From positions 8,997,501 to 9,061,500 of the forward strand of contig JAVTVX010000019.1 in NCBI GenBank assembly GCA_033439265.1: DNA of 64,000 nt. The letters run 5' to 3'. Each line of letters starts with the position of its first letter. Positions within the stretch are counted from its first letter, which is position 1. The position numbers and the translations under genes were made by a program. Source of the DNA: Dillenia suffruticosa (taxonomy: Eukaryota; Streptophyta; Magnoliopsida; Dilleniales; Dilleniaceae). Below, piece after piece: positions 12,010 through 23,913 of the stretch. The notes under the pieces are model-generated. The model saw nothing but the letters and a program-made list of their open reading frames with translations, was not told the origin of the DNA and did not search any database.

Positions 12010-12934
12010 CACTACTAGAAAATGGACTTTCAGCGATGAAAAAATCTATCTATCAAAGTCCATTTTCCATTGCTGAAAGGTATCAGCGACTGATTTTTTC
12101 CGTCACTAAAAGTGACCCCACTAATTTTCAGTGACAGATTTTATTCCATCATTGATGATTAGCGACGGAAAATAATCTATAACTGAAAAAAATATGAAAA
12201 AAAATCAACGATAGAATTTTCCGTCGTTGATTTTTGAGCACATTTTTAAGCTCTTAGGCACGGCTCCATGTGCTCCGCCACGTGGCACCCTGCCCGCTTG
12301 GCCCGTGCCTGACCCGCACATCCGCCCATGTGTTGACTTGCCTTATTATGCATAAAATCCTCTCCACTGTGTCCGTACAAACAAAACTCAGGGAACACCA
12401 CACCATATTAGACATTCATATCTTATTCCTTTTATTTTATTTGTTCTGTTTAATTATCACACATTTTTTAATAATAATAAAATAATTTAAAATATTATTA
12501 TAAAATGATAAAATGATAAAATGATAAAATAATAAAATGATATTTATTATAAAATAATAATTTAAAATAAAATATTAAAATTTTAAAAAATAAAATAATA
12601 TTATTTTTTCACAAAATAAAAAAAAAAGAAAAGGAAAAGAATTATTAAATAAAAAATTAAAAAAAAAATAAAAAATCTGTTGGTAATTCGTTGCTAAAAT
12701 TTCCATCGATAATCAATCGTTAAACTTTTTTTCGCTAATCCGTCACTAATTTTTTCATCGCTATTTTATTGTTAATTTCTATATTTATTTATTTTTCTGT
12801 GGACCACTAAAGCAACGGAAATATTTCCGTCGCTAATCCCTCGTTATTCAGCCCGACATTAATCCGCCACTATTACCGACGGATTTTTTTTTGTCGGTAA
12901 TTTTTTGTCACTGATAGAGTATTTTCTTGTAGTG
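12010..12934. mobile_element. Non-autonomous CACTA element, 925 bp, TSD AAT
   Basis: Left end CACTACTAGAAAATGG, right end ATTTTCTTGTAGTG, so the tips are perfect inverted CACTA...TAGTG. The same 3 bases AAT lie on both sides (12007-12009 and 12935-12937), the duplication size of CACTA transposons. Both ends carry subterminal copies of a motif like CAGCGATGG/CCGTCGCTAA in both orientations. The centre is AT-rich with a run of AAAATGAT repeats near 12500-12545 and a GC-rich block near 12255-12335. No coding capacity. Confidence 0.9.
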
Positions 12935-12937
12935 AAT

Positions 12938-14020
12938 TTCCAATTTTTCTGTTGCTCACTTTTCCATTCACCATCACTTATTACACACTTACAAAAAAGG
13001 AATCGGAAGACAATGGTTACCAAAGGAATCAACCAAGTCAGAAAAATCTTACACAAGGCATTTCCTCTATTTCTCAATATTAAGCCTTTTGAGTTACTTT
13101 TCTGGTTCAGAGGATGGCTTACATGCTGCACACCTGCTTCTTTGCTGCAGATTTTGTTTCAACTTTTCCTTCACTTCAGATGCTTCTCCCCCCATGAAAG
13201 TCTGACACTTGATTATGAGATGGTAAGTCTAGATGTCCTCCACATTGTTATACAAGTGACTGCCGCAGTAGAGTACTTAGCCACTATTACTTTCTTCACA
13301 TCAAAAAAGAAAAAAAGAAATTATGTGGGGCGCACCCTTCAATATTTATGATGAATATCTTGTCAGTATAAAGATTGATCCAAATAATATAGAGAAGTGT
13401 TATGTCTGTTAGTCCAATTTGGAAATGCATGAAATCATGTAAGTACCTGACAAATCAGGGTAAGTAATTTACAGCACTGTGCAAGGAGGCTGGAGGACAG
13501 AATTCAGTATCAGTTCTGATTGGTGGATGAAAATATTCTTTTTTTTTTTGTGCTGAAAGTAGCTTTCTCTTAGCCGAGGTCTTAGTTTGCAATAATAGTT
13601 TTCATTGCCCAAGATGATTCCACTTTGACATGCCTACCATGATAAATATATTGGTTTGTGAGCTTTGGGCTATGGATTGCTTGTAATTTGTTTTTCTGCT
13701 GCCTGTTAAGGTGGATATTAGCACAAGACTGGTTCATCAATGAGGCATGTGGGCTAGAGAAGCTGGCTTGACTCAACTATATTATCTTCCTTTTATTTAT
13801 TTATTTATTTTTTTGGAGAAATTGGCTTTGATATATCATCATTACGTAGTTATGGGATATTACTATCATGACTTGGCTTAAATTCTGATTTTAAATGGTC
13901 AAAACCTAACCAAGCAAATATTTTTTTTCCTTTAATCTTCATTAGAGAAATAGTATTCCTTTTGCCTATTATGTTTTACTAAATTAAAAATTTTCGCCAT
14001 TAGTAGTTGCACATCTATGT
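12938..14020 (+). other. Host spacer, possibly intronic, no clear gene
   Basis: Contains donor/acceptor-like sites, for example a TTTGCTGCAG near 13141 and GATG|GTAAG near 13220, bracketing a short frame containing ASPPMKV. This may be a further decayed exon but is too short to assign. The rest shows no recognisable coding signal. Confidence 0.25.
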
Positions 14021-17000
14021 AGGCCAGGTCACGCCTCGACCCTCGGATAGAGCACGCGACAACCACCTTGATATCTCGATATACAAGCAGAACCTTCCCA
14101 TATATCAGGACACCGCAAGACTATCAAATCAATCTGTACAACCTGTTTAAAAGCTACTTTTCCTAAAAAACATATTCCCAAGTAAAAAAAAAAAATTAAA
14201 ATACAATATTTTGCCTCAATGCATGAATAATCAACAACTTGAGAGTTTCAAATTACATTTACATGGCATAAATACAGTCATCCCAAATAAATATATAATG
14301 GTCATTTTTTAAAGCTCAAATAAATGCATCATCAATTCCATCACGAAAGAATGGTTATCCATACCTAAAAGTCCAATATCTCCAAAAGTATATCAAGTGT
14401 GTCGAAATGACTCTCAACATGTCTCCCTACCAATCTATATCTGGAATCATGGAAAATGAGGAGTGAGAATTTATAGAGAAATACTCAGTGAGTGAAGGGA
14501 ATAACAATATGTTATCAATTATATATGTGAGCACGGAATATCAAAGCACAATTTAAAATATGATAGCATTATGAACAGCCATGACAATTTCACAAATCAT
14601 GAATCATATGTCATATATCGTAGTATCAACACAGGCATCTGTCAACATTTCAAAATCATATAGAGCTGGCCAATAAAATATCCTTGGCGATGGTCTACCG
14701 TGACTAATGATGGATGCATTGGGGGCTTTTATGCAACTATAAAACAAATCAAGCTCTCTTTCCCAATGTTGGCCACGGGGCTCAATAGTATCAAGCACAA
14801 CAATATCAATCATGTACAGAATCTATCCGGAGTTAGATAGTGGCATACACACGTCCTTCCCTAAATGGTTCATCTGGCCGCAACTATACATATGGCGTTT
14901 GGGGGATACCTCCTGCAGAAGAGTATCTGGATATAATGGGTGCCACTACCCAAGCCCTTTGTAGTTACAGAAATCCATCATGGATATCATCACATCATCA
15001 TATCACAAGTGGGAATCCGACCCACATATCACAAGTAAGCAAATTGGCCTATATCAATTTATCAAAACCAAGTCAGTCAATGTGCCAATGTAAATGGAAG
15101 AATATAAATCATGTAAAGTTCTCAAAAGTGGCACAAAGTCATTTCAACACAAATTACATGAATGCATATCATTTAAACAAACCATTGACACACTCCAATG
15201 ATCAAAAAAGAACATTTGTAAAAATATATCAATCTCATTCTTTCACACACATCATAAACCATGTCATTTGAAAAGTTATAAAAATATGGATTTATTAAAT
15301 CAATAACACAGTGACTACAGTCCCACTCACCGTATATGGGAGGGTATATCACTTCTTAAAATGTAGCACAATATGCAAAAATTTTGCTCCCCTCGTTCGA
15401 TCACCAAACGTGTTACTACAATGGTAACACATAATATGTATAAATTTCAAGATTTCAAATATTCATTTCCGAAGGCACACAGTTCATTTATAAGTGCATC
15501 TTAAACTTCACTACAAATTTGGCAAATAAAAATTTACATTGCTAAGTTTAGGGTTCTCCCTAGAACTCCCTATACATAACTCACCATATATACATATTCG
15601 TCTCCAAATCACATGCCAAACCAATTCCAAATCTTTACCACATTCTATACCCATTCACAAGATTTCACATTCTACAAATATTACACATACACATGGTCAA
15701 TATGCATTCCTTACATTCTTAGCAACTCACCAATTTAATACACATTTCATCCCATCCTTAACACACATATACAACTATATATGCACACAAAATATTCATC
15801 AAAACTTGCCCAAAAATTCTGCACATATCATGACTCTTTCTCCCCACAATTCACCTTCTCGCTAGGATGAAAATGACCTCAATTCAATCACCTTTAGTGC
15901 AGAAAATTTCTGCACACATTAAACTACGTTCTTTGGCTTTTTAGTAAATTTTCTTGCACAACAACTCTCCTTTTGATTTCAGCCAACAAATACCATTTCA
16001 TGCTCATAATTTCATTCAAATTTTAGCACCTAAAACTTACAACAATGCAGGAAAATTTCAGCACAATAATGCACCTTTCTCTCCTCCAAATTCTTATCCA
16101 AACACAATCCAATTCATGTACACATTTCTTGCATCAATTAATTCAATAGCTACAATACATTTTCATCACATTTGCATTGCAATTCTACACACATAATTTG
16201 TCTCTTGAACACTACATTAAACTTATCAAAACATAGTGTTTTTTTCATCTAAATTCTTGGCCACACAAAGTTCAATTTTCTGCACACTTAAATCACCACA
16301 ATGAAGGACAAATTCAACACATAAAAATTCTGTACACATGCCTTCATCGGGTTCCTCCCAGACTCTAGGTTATAAAAATCATGCCAAAACATAACATTTA
16401 CACATTTAAACAATGCTCTCAAAATTTCAGTACGTGCAGAATTTTTTCTTACCTCAATTTGGATGTTTCAAGCCCAAACAAGGTTCCTCCTCACAAAATC
16501 TTTCTTTCCTTCTTGCTCCTTGCTCACGGCCAACCCAAGTTCACCTAGTTAGGTGTCTCCTTTTGGCTCCAATTTTAGATATGTTATGTTAGGGTTTGAG
16601 TGGAATGAAACTACACCAAATTTCAAACTATTGTTTGAAGAAAACATACATTTCTTCAAGAATATAGCTCAAGGCTCTCTTGAATTTTTCACCATGCAAA
16701 ACTTCTCCTTTTGCTCCAATTTTTAGATATGTTATGGTTGGGTTTTTGAGGATTTGATCTATGTAAAAATATTTGGGTGGTGTTGTAGAAAAAAATTTGG
16801 ATCTCCCCACTTGAAACTCACAGACATGGGAGGAAAATGGAGAGAACTTTGCTTCTTTGGACTTGAACAATCCGAACACTCCCATGGTTTTGAAAGGAAC
16901 AATTTGCCTATGTGTTTGGTTTTATTTGTTTTGCCCATCCAATTCTAGCCATCCAACAAATTTCAAGAATCAATTCTAGCCATTAGATTATTTTGTCACA

Positions 17001-17859
17001 ACAATTTCACTCCCTTTCTGTCTCCCATGTTCTCTCCTCTACAAGGTACTTTCTCACACTACTTCTCTCTATTTTACATTAATTGCATGTCTCCCAACCA
17101 CTTAGATCGAGGGGCTCACAAATTTTGATCCAATTCCAAATCAATCCTCACCATTGGCTGATTTTCGAGAAAACTCATTCTCACATTCAATGAATAGTAT
17201 TTTGTCTCCCACTAACTTAAATCCAATGGCCCATATTAATTCATCTTACTTTCATTCAATTTCCACCCTTGGATTAACTTCTCAAAAACCCAAAATCTCT
17301 TATGTCTCTCTCTCTCTCTCTCTCTCACCACCTTACCTATCCCACACTTTTCTTCCTTGCTTGTCATGGTTTTGGAGAGGAAGAGCAATTGCCAAGTCAC
17401 TTTTAATTTTTGTTAATTGCAAATAAGTCCCTTGACTTATAAAAATTTTATTTTTGACCCTGAAAATTTTTATAATTTCAAGTTAGACCCAAAACCTCGT
17501 ATTAGGTCTAATTTAATTTATTTTGTGTCAAAACATGATCGTTTAGCTTTTCCAAGACACACTCGACCCTGCTAGGGTTTTACCAGTGATTTTTTGGAAA
17601 ATTTGCGATTCAACTCTACAACATAAGATCTACCCAAATTTGGGTTTCTTATACACTCTAGAGTCATTATGATTATTATTGAAGCATCTGTGGTTATTTT
17701 AGAAATTTTGAATTTCTGACGATTTGGGTCGGAATTTTCAGAAGTGGTTTTAACGAAAATATCTTAGTGAACTTTTCTACATAGAAATGCAACTAATAGC
17801 ATATATAAAATGAAGAGAAGTACAATAGTGAGGACACCGAGGTATCGGTGTTACAGGCC
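14021..17859 (-). mobile_element. Solo LTR of a long-LTR gypsy family (about 3.8 kb)
   Basis: The ends are GGTCACGCC (decayed TGTCACGCC) on the left and CGGTGTTAC(A) on the right. Read on the minus strand it starts TGTAACACCGATACCTCGGTGT, as do the LTRs of gypsy element D. AGGCC occurs at 14021-14025 and 17855-17859 and is the probable target-site duplicate, to within a base. No pol or gag sequence is present between the ends, only AT-rich LTR sequence with a CT run near 17305-17330. It is therefore a solo LTR left by recombination. Internal segments resemble those of the solo LTR at 29734-32504 (ACTCAGTGAGTGA in both). Confidence 0.75.
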
Positions 17860-18792
17860 CTCTCCAAGGTTGCTGCTAAGCTTAATGAAAAGAATTTTGA
17901 GCTTGAGGTATGTTTATCCAAAATGATTTTTTCTACCCAATAGTTTTTCTTTTTCATTGTTTAACTTATCTAGCTGACATCATTGCATTATTATGAATTG
18001 AACCTTAAAGATTAAGATAACAGACAATAGGGTTCTTCAGGAGTAGTTGCAAACTAAGACGGAAGAGATTAGGAAATTATTGTTCAACATCATACGAGTG
18101 ATTACAGGTTCAAGAAAACCACCTTTTCATGGCCAAAGAAGAGCTTCTAATCTTTGTGGTATAAGGTAGATGAGATTCACTTTTCAAATTGAGAACCATT
18201 TATGTCCTAGCATTTTGAAACATGTTTCTATTTTTTGTGATAAGTTACATTTTGAGAGCATTGGTAATCCCTCTCTTTGGATGAGGAAATGATAGTTTCT
18301 ATTATAAGTTTGTATACAAGTGGTTGCTATGTCAAACAAAATATTCCAGGATTTACTTTCAAACTTGGAATCTATTTGGATCATAAATATTGTTATGTTC
18401 CTCTGCGAGTTTAGATACATGGCTTCATATAATGAAAGCAAGTATTGAGCAATGTTTTTCTTCATCTTCTTTCCTTGGTTTTTTTTGCAAATGAGCAAGC
18501 AAAGTACACAAAAGAAAAAAAGAAATGAAAAGAAAATAGAAAAAAAAAACTTGTTTTTGCTCAAGGTAATGTGATAATGTTTATTAGGTTTGAGCTATCT
18601 CCTCTTGATTCTAGGTTATGAGATGTATCAACTATTGTTTGTCTTTTGCATGTAGGTTTTCAAGTGTATTTTTGTGAATTTATTTATAACATCTCTTTAT
18701 TTCTATTTTAGGACACATGTGATTCTAAAATAAATGTAGACTATCAGAAAAATGCCCATGGAGATTCAAATGCTAAAGAAAGTGTGGCTTAA
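17857..18792 (+). pseudogene. Coiled-coil gene relic resembling the tail of a KIN-7 kinesin
   Basis: Three exon-like blocks. 17857-17907 encodes ALSKVAAKLNEKNFELE and ends at a GTATG donor. 18017 onward (after ATTAAG) encodes ITDNRVLQE, then a TAG (18044-18046), then LQTKTEEIRKLL. 18712-18792, after the acceptor TTCTATTTTAG, encodes DTCDSKINVDYQ... and ends SVA plus TAA. The first two join in phase 0 and resemble the coiled coil of plant KIN-7 (MKRP-type) kinesins, where segments like FELEIK-ADNR-LQEQL occur (from memory). The last block was not recognised. The solo LTR lies exactly at the first acceptor, and the stop in block two disables the frame. Assignment is an inference. Confidence 0.35.
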
Positions 18793-19160
18793 TAGAGAAG
18801 AGTTTGACCGACGACAAAGAGAAAGTTGATTTAGTCCCCCTTTTGTGTATTAATTCACATACGATATGTTTATTGTTGGATATTGGATGTTCATGTTGGA
18901 TATTAGAGTATATTTGTTACATACTAGATTGATATTTGTTTGATTTCATTCCAACTGGATGTTCGAATATTTATGGACAATATCAAGTTGATTGGTTTTA
19001 AAAAAATGTTTAAAATCTGATTATTAAGTTTTGTTGGATTAGGAAAATTTTTACATTTATTAGATGGATATTCATAGCTAAATTTGATATTTATGTTGAT
19101 TGGATAGACATATTTTTTTGAATAGGAAAAAATTAAAAAAAAAATAAATTTTTTTTGGAT
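18793..19160. other. AT-rich spacer, nothing recognised
   Basis: 3' flanking sequence of the gene relic, with imperfect repeats of a GGATATT/GATATTTG phrase. No frame, RNA gene or transposon end is visible. Confidence 0.4.
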
Positions 19161-19889
19161 AAATTACAAGATCCGTCGCTAAATTTATAGATTTGTCCCT
19201 AAATTTACAAATTTGCCACTAAATTCATCACCAAATCACACTATTTTCATGGCTAAATTCATAGATTCATCACTAAAGTTGTTGCTAACACTAGAAAAAA
19301 ATATGATTTTAGCGATCGAATTTAGCGACAAATACTATTCATCGCAAAATTCCAATGAAGTTAGCGACAAAATTTATATTTGTCGTAAATTTTCAACAAA
19401 TTCTACAACAAAAAAATTTGTTGCTAAAATAACGACAAATAAAAATTTGTCACAAAATTCGTGAGAGAGTAGTGACGAACAATAATTTCGTCTCTAATTA
19501 GCGACAAAAAAAACATTCGTCGCTAAATTTGTAACAAAAAAGAAAATTCGTTACTAATTTAGCATCAAAAGATAATTTGGTCGCTAAATTTGCGACCAAA
19601 AAATAATTCGATGCTAAATCAGCAACAGTAATTTTTGTCGCAAAAGTTATCGCTAATTTGTAACAAAAAAATTTCCTCGTCGCTAAATTGGCAACAAATA
19701 TTAGAATTTGTTGCTAATAGTGTGATAAAAAAAAATGATCAACATATTTGTCGCTAAATAGCAACAAATACACTTTTCGTTGCAAAATTTTTAAATGTTG
19801 TCACTAAATTTGTTGCTGATTGGCCACAAACGAGATATTTGTTGCTAAATTCGTCGATAATTTTGTATCATTCTATTTTTTCTATTGTG
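19161..19889. mobile_element. CACTA-related miniature element with subterminal repeats
   Basis: From 19289 (CACTAGAAAAAAATATG) to 19889 (TTTTTTCTATTGTG) the ends form an imperfect inverted pair, and the body is filled with motifs such as TTAGCGACAAA and TTCGTCGCTAA in both orientations. Similar motifs begin already at about 19165, before the left tip, so one element is probably nested in another. Flanking triplets (TAA, AAT) do not match, leaving the borders uncertain. Confidence 0.55.
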
Positions 19890-20284
19890 AATCAATTCCT
19901 ACTTCACTTACTTATGTAAATTTTTCAAGTTATCCGAATTTTCTAACATTTTTAAAGTAATGAAATTGATTTTCGATACATACTAAATGAGTATTATCTT
20001 GTCATAATCACTTTTCATAATAATAATACTTATGTCTTTGTCATTTTATAAAAAAAATTGTAATTAAGTACTATTGCTTGCAGTTGTAAATTTTATTGAT
20101 ATAAATAAAAGAATTTAATAATAACTGACATTGAAGGCATTATACATTTATGAAGATGTTAAGAATGGTAAGTATAATTAATAAGATAAAAATATTTTTG
20201 TCTATAATTTTGTTATTTAATGTTATTAATTTAGTAATTAATAACTTGTATCTCATTTAGCAGTTTAATAGAAGAATTTATAGT
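19890..20284. other. AT-rich spacer between two CACTA motif arrays
   Basis: No subterminal motif, frame or repeat is seen in this stretch. Confidence 0.4.
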
Positions 20285-20929
20285 GTTTTAGTTAAATTCG
20301 TGGAAAAATTTAAATGTTCGTCGCAAACATTGTTGCAGATTTGCAACAAATATACATTTTCGTCGCCGAATGACTAACAAATCAAAATTTATCATCACCA
20401 ATTTTGCGACAAAAAAATAATTTGTTGCATATTAGCGATGAATATTTTCTCTGTAGCTGATCTTAGCGACAAATTTTTTTTGGTCGCTAAAGTAGCGACA
20501 CTTTTTTTTTGGTCGCTAAAATCAGTGACGAAATATTGTTCGTCGCTAAAATTTGAGACCAATAATCCTATTCGTCGCTAATATTTGCGACGAGAAACGA
20601 GTTTGTCGCAAAAATTGACTACAAAAAAACGAGTAGGGTGGAATCGGCAATAAAAAACGCGTTCGTCGCTGAACTTCAGTGACGAACAACGAGTTCGTTG
20701 CTGAACTTCAGCAACGAATAAAGAGTTCGCATTGAATTCAGTGACGAATGTTGAGTTTGTCGCTGATTTCAGCGACCGATAAAGAGTAACTGATTTTAGC
20801 TACAAACAATATGTTCATCGCTGATTTTAGCGACGAACACATGCTTTGTCGCTGATTTGGTCGTTGGGTTTTTTAAAAACCCAACTTTACAATTTTCCCC
20901 ACACTCCCCACACAGTGCCTCTCCCTCTC

Positions 20930-21335
20930 TCTCACGGATTCAAGCGCGAAGGTACTCTCTCACTCTCTCTCTCTCTCTCTCACTCGTTCGCTCCAGTGGC
21001 AATGCCGCTGGATCTTGACGGGGGAGGGGCACTCTGCCCCTCTATGATCCAGCAGCAGAGGCGACCAGGGGGAGGCGACAGCTCCGCCCCGAGATCCGGC
21101 CGCAGTGGCTAAATCTGGGGAGGGCCTCCCCCAGAGATCTAGCCACAGTGGCCAAATCTGCGAAGCGCCTCCCCCCGATCCAGCCAAGGCGAATAGACGG
21201 GGGAGGGTCCCTTCCCCACGGGTCTTGGCGAAGGACCTCGCCGAGGCCCACATGGGGAGGGTCCTCCCCCTGGCCCGATCCGACAGTGCTACCTCCAGAT
21301 CTGGGCTGGGGAGCGTCTCCCCGATTTTTTGTACA
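20930..21335 (+). repeat. GC-rich leader island with short tandem units inside the CACTA element
   Basis: After a CT run (20955-20985) the sequence turns strongly GC-rich in an otherwise AT-rich region. It holds about three diverged units of about 45 bp sharing GATC(T/C)AGCC, CAGTGGC(C/T)AAATCTG and GCCTCCCCC. Frames on both strands cross it but differ from each other and have no motif. They look like by-products of base composition. Its position before the transposase suggests a 5' untranslated or promoter-proximal segment. Confidence 0.45.
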
Positions 21336-22360
21336 TTTTATAAAATTTATTTTTTATTAAAAAATTTATATTATATATATAATTTTATATATTATTTATT
21401 ATAATATATTATATATTATAATTTTAATAATATTATAACATTATATATTATGAATTTAATATCTAATTTTAACACATATAATTTAATATATTATATATAT
21501 TATAATGTTTTATATATTATATTTTAAACTTTATAACATATATGTAAAGTTATAATGTTAATGTTCTATATTATGTTAATGTACAATATATATATATATA
21601 TTATATATAATGTTAATGTTAATGTTCTATATAATTTAACAATATATAATATATATAATTAATGTTCTATATATTATTATATGTAATGTTATATATATTT
21701 AACAATATATATTATGTATAATATTCTATTATATATATTAAATAGCGGTAATTAAAAAAATTATATAATGCAGAATTTTATGTTGCATTAAATATTTTTT
21801 CTAGCATTAAGATTATAATTATATATTTTATTTTATTTTAATTAATGTCAAATATTTTATTATATATTTTAACATTAAATTAATTATAAATAACATTAAA
21901 GGTTTTGTGTTACAGATGTGTTTGCTCTGATTGGACCTGTTATTCAAGTAGAGTGGAGAAAAGTATATATTGAAGCGGTTGATGTATATATTTTTTCATC
22001 GCATTTATTCTTTTTTTTTCTTTTCATTTTTTTTAATCCCTTGTTCCTAGCATACATGTATGTATATTGTATTTTCATAAATTGCAATAGTTATAAATTA
22101 TTTGTACATTTTTTTACGACTAAATGTAAAAAAAATTATATTTACTTTTTATTATTTTGCGTAAATAGTATGTGTTAATAATTTCTATTAACGTTTTTAT
22201 ATTTATTAAATTATCTTAATATATGTTAATAATTTTTAAATGTTTTGTTATTAGATGTTAATTATTTCTTATTAACATTTTTTTTTTCAATATCATCTAC
22301 ATTTTGTTAATACTTTTATTTATTAATATTTTAAAAATTTTATTTTTGTAAGCAGCGACA
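21336..22360. other. AT-rich (TATA)-dominated intron-like stretch
   Basis: 21345-21760 is nearly pure A and T with many TATATATA runs and repeated AATGTTCTATATA phrases. 21760-22360 stays AT-rich with GTTAATA repeats. A short possible exon near 21916-21980 (between a TTACAG acceptor and a later GTTGATG) has no identifiable motif. Confidence 0.4.
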
Positions 22361-22645
22361 ATGCAAAACGAAAGAGGTTGGATGTATAATAAGAATTTAC
22401 CTAATCGTTGTAGTTTAACTGATGAGTTTATTTGTGGGGTGAAACAATTCTTGAATTTCGCTACTAGTAAGGTTGAGTTTATGGATGAGAATAAGATAAT
22501 GTGTTCATGTAGAAAGTGTGGTAATGGTAAATTTCATATATGTGATAAAGTTAGGGAACATCTTTATAGATTTGGTTTTACTCTAAATTACTCCAATTGG
22601 ACTTGTCATGATGAACCGTTTATATCTGATGAAGAGTATGTTTGA
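22361..22645 (+). pseudogene. CACTA transposase: N-terminal transposase-associated domain
   Basis: Frame of 94 codons from ATG 22361. It contains W(3 residues)NLPNRCSLTDEFICGVKQF and a zinc-finger-like CSCRKCGNGKFH, then VREHLYRFGF and YSNWTCHDEP. This is the transposase-associated domain found at the start of plant CACTA (TNP2-type) transposases, including the conserved W..H segment near the end. TGA follows directly at 22643-22645 and the homologous sequence continues beyond it in another frame. Confidence 0.82.
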
Positions 22646-23073
22646 AATATGCATTTTTCAGTTAGAGGGGATCACAATTATTATGATCAGTTAAATCCAT
22701 ATCAGCATATGGTATTTGATGCAGCGGGTCAAAATTTTATACCCCAATCAAACTATGCAAGCTCTAGTTTTGCACCAACAAATGAAGATGTACATACAAG
22801 TTATGCATCACCTTGGAAGGGGTAGAAGTAACATGTATAGATGAGAATGTGCAAGATGAAAATTATTTGTCTAACCAATTTCAAGAACTATTGAGAGCTG
22901 CAGATGAACTTTTATGGGCTAGTTGTGACACCCACACTAAGTTGTCATTAACGGCTAGAATATTGAATGTCAAGACAGAGTATAATTTGTCTGAGAATTG
23001 CTTCAATAATATTGTTCAAGTAATGGGAGAAGTATTGCCTCGTGATCATTTAGAGTGTATGTCATTTTACTAA
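22646..23073 (+). pseudogene. CACTA transposase: region after the N-terminal domain
   Basis: 22649-22826 reads NPYQHMVFDAAGQNFIPQ in one frame, a stretch that follows the transposase-associated domain in this family. 22813-23073 reads ELLRAADELLWASCDTHTKLS, then SENCFNNIVQVMGEVLP, the segment just ahead of the catalytic core. The catalytic core itself is missing: at about 23075-23115 the sequence passes straight to the C-terminal segment. Confidence 0.75.
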
Positions 23074-23114
23074 ATTCATTATATATCATTCTCTGATACA
23101 CTTTATTTAATTAC

Positions 23115-23470
23115 AATTAGATTTCTATATCATTTGAAGAGAAAGGTGAAAATAAGGCATGGACTGAAGCCTCTATTGCCAATGCATACATTGTAGAGGA
23201 AGTGACAACTTTTGTTTAATATTATTTCGAGCCTCATGTCCAATGTAAGAGAAGAAGAGCGGGCAAAAATGATGAGGGTCCTGTTGATCCTAACTCAAAT
23301 TCATTCTCTATTTTCAACTATCTCGGTCGACAAGTGGGTCATGTAAGGTTAGATATTTTCAACATTTCTTCTGGTTTTGCCTCTCAAGTAGGGGCGGGTT
23401 TAGTTAATCCGTTACATTTCAAGGAAGCAGAAATTCAGCGAATATGGGATAATGAGAGGAAACCCTATAC
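23115..23470 (+). pseudogene. CACTA transposase: C-terminal segment after an internal deletion
   Basis: In broken frames it reads KAWTEASIANAYIVEEV, then YYFEPHVQCKRRR and SFSIFNYLGRQVGH, which matches the segment found after the catalytic core of CACTA transposases. A TAA interrupts at about 23217. Its closeness to the N-terminal part shows a deletion of the whole middle of the gene, where the catalytic acidic residues would lie. Confidence 0.72.
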
Positions 23471-23913
23471 CAATAATAAAATGATAATAATTCATAAAAG
23501 AAATTTAATTTAATTGGAAAAACCATTCATAAAAGTATAACCATTTTAAAGTATTACCTCTCTAAACTATTCTTTGCAACCAAACCCTAATCTAAGAAAG
23601 AGAGAGAGAAGACTGAGAGATGAACCTGAAAGGAGGGTCGACAACGATAGCGACTAGGTCAAAAATTGCACTTCGTTGATTTCCCTTTTGACGAGATACG
23701 GCGACGAACCTATAGCAATGAGAATAGAAAACTGAGGGAAGGGAGAAAGAGAGAGAGAGAGAGAGAGAGGGAAAGACGAGAGCAAAAGGAGAGTGGCATT
23801 CTTTGCAAAATATATTTTTCTTTCTTTTTTTACTGATGGATTAACGATAAAAAAAATTCGTCACTAAGTTTCGTTGTTAATCCCTTGTTAATGAACACCA
23901 TTTCTTATAGTTG

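Larger units (their letters stand above)
20285..23913 (+). mobile_element. Internally deleted CACTA (En/Spm-like) transposon
   Basis: 20285-20870 is a dense array of short motifs of the type GCGACGAA / TTCGTCGCTAA in both orientations, the arrangement CACTA transposases bind near element ends. It is followed by a GC-rich leader block, AT-rich intron-like sequence, transposase remains (22361-23465), and a shorter motif array that ends ACCATTTCTTATAGTTG at about 23913, a decayed form of the CACTA tip. The left tip is not clearly preserved. The interior lost most of the transposase. Confidence 0.65.

Noticed and set aside
14604..16196. Several frames of 69-143 codons
   Set aside because: Within the solo LTR, His/Ser/Thr/Asn-rich, no conserved motif, not continued in the related LTRs.
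19861..19892. Target-site duplication for the CACTA-like element 19289-19889
   Set aside because: Flanking triplets are TAA and AAT, which do not match, so no TSD is claimed.
20846..21404. Frames of 69-99 codons on both strands in the GC-rich island
   Set aside because: Mutually overlapping, no motif, explained by high GC content lowering stop frequency.
22017..22178. Phe/Tyr-rich frame near the CACTA leader
   Set aside because: Translation of T-rich intron-like sequence, no motif.
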